From Thioclava sp. ES.031 (GTDB lineage: Bacteria > Pseudomonadota > Alphaproteobacteria > Rhodobacterales > Rhodobacteraceae): a DNA stretch of 64,000 nucleotides. Position 1 is the stretch's first letter, and the number at the start of each line of letters is the position of its first letter. The stretch lies in NCBI RefSeq assembly GCF_002563775.1, contig NZ_PDJO01000001.1, positions 1,126,001 to 1,190,000 of the forward strand. Reading direction: 5' to 3'. Shown piece by piece: positions 61,120 through 64,000 of this stretch. The translations under genes and the position numbers were made by a program. Under the pieces are notes generated by a model. That model was not told the DNA's origin and searched no databases. It saw only the letters and a list, made by a program, of their open reading frames with translations.

Positions 61120-62967
61120 ATGCCTCCGGCACAGATCACGACCAAGGGCAAGATGAATGCCGAGGAGCGCGCCCGCGGCTGGCGGACGATCCGCGCGGTG
61201 CTGCCCTATCTCTGGGCGCATGAAGCCCCGTGGGTGAAGCGCCGCGTCGTCTTCGCGATGGTGATGCTGGTCTTCGCCAAGATCATCTCGGTCGCGACGC
61301 CCTTCGTCTATCGCGAGGCGGTCAACGCGCTCTCGGGCGAGGGCACCTCGGCGGCCTGGGCGCTGGGCATGGGGGCGGTGGCGATCACCGTGGCCTATGG
61401 CGTCGCGCGCCTGATGACGGTGGCCTTCGGCGAGCTGCGCGATGCGATCTTCGTGAAGGTGGCGCAACGCGCGCTGCGCCATCTGGCGCTGCAGACCTTC
61501 ACCCATATGCATCAGCTCTCCTTGCGCTATCACATCACCCGCAAGACCGGCGGCCTCAGCCGGATCATCGAGCGCGGGGTGAAAGGCGTCGAGTTCCTGC
61601 TGCGCTTCATGCTGTTCTCGGTCGGCCCGCTGATCGTCGAGCTGACGCTGGTGGCGATCATCTTTGCAGTGGTCTTCGACTGGCGCTACGCGGCGGTCGT
61701 GCTGGTCACCATCGCGGCCTATATCAAGTTCACCTTCAAGGTCACCGAATGGCGCGTGAACATCCGGCGCGAGATGAACAAGGCCGATACGGCGGCGAAC
61801 CAGAAGGCGATCGACAGCCTGCTGAACTTCGAGACGGTGAAATATTTCGGCGCGGCCAAGCGCGAGGCGGAACGCTACGACGACTCGATGAAGGGCTACG
61901 AGTCGATGGCGGTGAAGACCGGCCAGTCGCTCGCGGCGCTCAATGCGGGCCAGACGCTGATCATCACGATCGGGCTCGTGACGGTGATGGTCATGGCCGC
62001 GATGCAGGTGCAGGCGGGCACGCTGACGGTCGGCGATTTCGTCATGGTGCAGGCCTACATGATCCAGATCACAATGCCGCTGGGCTTCCTCGGCACGGTT
62101 TATCGCGAGATCCGTCAGGCGCTGGTCGATATGGGCGAAATGTTCGATTTGTTGCAGCAACCGGCCGAAATTCAGGACAAAGAAGGCGCCGATGTTCTGA
62201 AAGTGAAAGGCGGGCATATCAGCTTCGACCATGTCGAATTCGCCTATGACCCGACGCGGCCGATCCTGAAAGGGATTTCCTTCGACGTGCCGGCCGGGCA
62301 GACGGTGGCGCTGGTCGGGCCCTCGGGCTCGGGCAAGTCGACGATCGGGCGCTTGCTGTTCCGCTTCTACGAGGTGACTGGCGGCGCGATCCGCATCGAC
62401 GATCAGGACCTGCGCGATGTGACGCAGGAGAGCTTGCAGCAGTCGATCGGCGTGGTGCCGCAGGATACCGTGCTCTTCAACGACACGATCCGCTACAACA
62501 TCGCCTATGGCCGCGCCGATGCCACGGACGAGGAAATCGTCGCGGCGGCGAAGGCGGCGCGCATCCACGACTTCGTGCTGAGCCTGCCCGAAGGCTATGA
62601 CACGGCCGTGGGCGAGCGGGGGCTGAAGCTCTCAGGCGGCGAGAAGCAGCGGGTGGGCATCGCACGCACGATCCTGAAGAACCCGCCGATTCTGCTTCTG
62701 GACGAGGCGACCTCGGCGCTCGATACGCAGACCGAACGCGACATCCAGATGAGCCTGAAGGCGATGGGTGAGGGGCGGTCCGTGATCACCATCGCGCACC
62801 GTTTGTCGACGATCGCGGATGCGGATCAGATCCTCGTGCTCGACAAGGGCGAGATCATCGAGCGCGGACGCCACGAGGAGTTGCTGGCACAGCGCGGGCG
62901 CTATGCCTCGATGTGGGCGCGGCAATCGGCGGAAGAGGAAGACGAGGCGGAGCAGGGGGCGGCGTAA
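61120..62967 (+). CDS. Atm1-type ABC exporter
   Basis: A 615-residue half-transporter: six-helix membrane domain (about 45-330; VVFAMVMLVFAKIISVATPF, FMLFSVGPLIVELTLVAIIF) and ATPase domain with Walker A LVGPSGSGKSTIGRLLFRFY, signature GLKLSGGEKQRVGIARTILK, Walker B ILLLDEATSALD. RKTGGLSRIIERGVKGVEFL and NYETVKYF-like NFETVKYFGAAKREAERYDD mark the Atm1/HMT1 group, which exports glutathione-linked sulfur or metal compounds. ATG 61120 follows GAGGAGG. Glutathione reductase in the same window fits that chemistry but is far away. Confidence 0.95.
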   Translation: MPPAQITTKGKMNAEERARGWRTIRAVLPYLWAHEAPWVKRRVVFAMVMLVFAKIISVATPFVYREAVNALSGEGTSAAWALGMGAVAITVAYGVARLMTVAFGELRDAIFVKVAQRALRHLALQTFTHMHQLSLRYHITRKTGGLSRIIERGVKGVEFLLRFMLFSVGPLIVELTLVAIIFAVVFDWRYAAVVLVTIAAYIKFTFKVTEWRVNIRREMNKADTAANQKAIDSLLNFETVKYFGAAKREAERYDDSMKGYESMAVKTGQSLAALNAGQTLIITIGLVTVMVMAAMQVQAGTLTVGDFVMVQAYMIQITMPLGFLGTVYREIRQALVDMGEMFDLLQQPAEIQDKEGADVLKVKGGHISFDHVEFAYDPTRPILKGISFDVPAGQTVALVGPSGSGKSTIGRLLFRFYEVTGGAIRIDDQDLRDVTQESLQQSIGVVPQDTVLFNDTIRYNIAYGRADATDEEIVAAAKAARIHDFVLSLPEGYDTAVGERGLKLSGGEKQRVGIARTILKNPPILLLDEATSALDTQTERDIQMSLKAMGEGRSVITIAHRLSTIADADQILVLDKGEIIERGRHEELLAQRGRYASMWARQSAEEEDEAEQGAA

Positions 62968-62991
62968 GCCTTCCGTTGTCAGCCATCTGAG

Positions 62992-63146
62992 CTCGGGGCG
63001 ACCAGCCCCGGGCAGCGCCCGACCCTTCCCCCGGGAGGGCGCATTGGCGAGGAGATTGCGGGCACGACCGACTTGCGGGCTTGCACGATGAAGCGCCACG
63101 CCACCGACGATGCGACGCGCCCACCCGAGGGCCGGGCGCGCCCCTT
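62992..63146. repeat. intergenic repeat family A, copy 2
   Basis: cggggcgaccagccccgggc, then gacccttcccccgggagggc, and right end gcgcccacccgagggccggg. It matches 19577-19775 at both ends and in the ccccgggagggcgc core but has a shorter middle. It fills most of the 184-bp gap between the convergent Atm1 and RND genes. Confidence 0.65.
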
Positions 63147-63151
63147 CGCAC

Positions 63152-64000
63152 TCACTCCGCCGCGTCGGGCCGTGTCACCAGATGCGGCTTCACGCCGCCT
63201 TCGGGCGCATCCTCGTCCCAGATGATCTCGCGGCCACGCATCTTGCGCATCGCGCGTTCCAGCGCCAGATCGCGCGCGGCGCGGCTGTCCGCGCCTTGCA
63301 TCAGTGCCGAAAGCGCGCGCGTCGAGCGGTAGGCGCCAGTCTTGAACCAGACCCGGATTGCCAGCAGCGCGGGCGTCAGCACAAGCGTCAGCACCGTCGC
63401 GGTGCCCAAGCCGAACACCACCGCCGTCGCCAGTTGCTTCCACCAAAGCGCCGTCGGGCTGTTGATCGAATAGCCGCCATGAAGAAAATCGAGCGACAGG
63501 CCGAACATCATCGGCGTCAGGCCCGCCATCGTGGTGATTGTGGTCAGCAGGACAGGGCGCAGGCGGGCCTCGGCGGTGCGGATGATCGCTTCGAGTTCGG
63601 GCATGTAGCGCGAGAATTCCTGATAGGTGTCGATCAGGATGATGTTGTTGTTCACCACGATCCCCGCCAGCGCGACAATGCCGACGCCGGTCATGATGAT
63701 CGAGAATTGCTGGCCCATCACCAGCATCCCGATCAGCACGCCTGCCGTGGACAGCACCACCGCCAGCAGCACCAGCACCGAATTGTAGAAGCTGTTGAAC
63801 TGCGCGAGCAGGATCACAAACATCAGCGCCAGCGCGCCGCCGAAAGCGGTCATCAGGAAATCCTGGCTCTCGTTTTGCTCGACCAGATCGCCGGACCATT
63901 CGTAGCTGACGCCCGGCGGCAGCGCGGCCTCGGTATCGAGCCACTCCCCCAGTGCGGCGATCCGCCCGTTGCCGGTGATCGGCTGGCCGTCGTCATTGGT
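63152..64000 (-). CDS. RND-family efflux transporter, C-terminal part (5' end outside window)
   Basis: An open frame of 282 residues from the right edge to TGA 63152, the C-terminal third of an RND permease. It begins with periplasmic sequence (PPGVSYEWSGDLVEQNESQD), then helices AFGGALALMFVILLAQFNSF, GVGIVALAGIVVNNNIILID (the conserved G-I-V-x-N-N-x-I-h-h-h-D loop), RLRPVLLTTITTMAGLTPMM, and the last pair before a charged tail. The family motif RPVLLTTxTTxxGLxP is clear. The tail (after VWFKTGAYRS) is about 50 residues and hydrophilic. Substrate and operon partners lie outside the window. Confidence 0.92.
   Translation of the reverse strand, partial: TNDDGQPITGNGRIAALGEWLDTEAALPPGVSYEWSGDLVEQNESQDFLMTAFGGALALMFVILLAQFNSFYNSVLVLLAVVLSTAGVLIGMLVMGQQFSIIMTGVGIVALAGIVVNNNIILIDTYQEFSRYMPELEAIIRTAEARLRPVLLTTITTMAGLTPMMFGLSLDFLHGGYSINSPTALWWKQLATAVVFGLGTATVLTLVLTPALLAIRVWFKTGAYRSTRALSALMQGADSRAARDLALERAMRKMRGREIIWDEDAPEGGVKPHLVTRPDAAE

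Overview
This window looks like ordinary chromosome from a high-GC alphaproteobacterium of the Rhodobacterales/Rhodobacteraceae. The evidence is high GC throughout, the hflK-hflC-DUF2065-Deg protease string, a coiled-coil gene upstream of zapA next to tkt, the Fe-S type purF behind cvpA and radA, a Hint-domain protein and a GbsR-like regulator. No rRNA, tRNA, CRISPR array, prophage or insertion sequence is visible. I cannot name the genus safely from sequence alone.

Layout. 1-5.2 kb: purine and folate functions (tail of an 8-oxoguanine deaminase, an alpha/beta hydrolase, guanine deaminase, MgtE, 5-formyl-THF cyclo-ligase, PurU). 5.3-9.6 kb: a CDF metal transporter, an FG-GAP repeat protein, a [2Fe-2S] ferredoxin, a lipoprotein and an MFS carrier. 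9.6-10.6 kb: a small, more AT-rich insert with one RNase H-like gene, bounded by a 20-bp direct repeat at a terminator. 10.6-19.5 kb: periplasmic Deg protease with HflK/HflC, glutathione reductase, RpiA, a Hint-domain protein and L-serine deaminase. 19.5-26.1 kb: a repeat-bearing leader and a DEAD-box helicase, an orphan membrane protein, a frameshifted IalB-like secreted gene, an aminotransferase with a divergent LysR regulator, and thiamine pyrophosphokinase. 26.2-29.2 kb: a 974-residue acidic protein with a (GAAGCC)n microsatellite.

29.2-34.6 kb: an M20 amidohydrolase, DUF2842, PurA, SecG and CTP synthase. 34.6-39.1 kb: a GbsR-like regulator, a DgoK-like protein, and the zinc-uptake locus znuA / zur-znuC-znuB with candidate Zur operators in the divergent promoter. 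39.1-46.2 kb: aldehyde dehydrogenase, amino-acid permease, lipid A-type acyltransferase, DMT exporter and transketolase. 46.4-47.8 kb: a coiled-coil (ZauP-like) gene, zapA and an MliC-like gene. 47.8-52.8 kb: an apparent minus-strand run of isomerase, hydrolase, radA, cvpA and purF. 52.9-64 kb: prs, a 39-residue Lys-rich mini-gene, transporters, sodB, a host-attachment-family protein with a small partner, DUF1206, RarD, a LOG-family protein, a LysM protein, an Atm1-type ABC exporter and the C-terminal part of an RND pump.

Most genes are core metabolism, and I see no unmistakable new multi-gene system. The best candidates for something undescribed are the direct-repeat-bounded RNase H-like cargo gene, the large acidic protein with conserved-looking ends, the 39-residue mini-gene, and two families of short intergenic repeats each present twice. 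Functions rest on motif recognition, with no database search.
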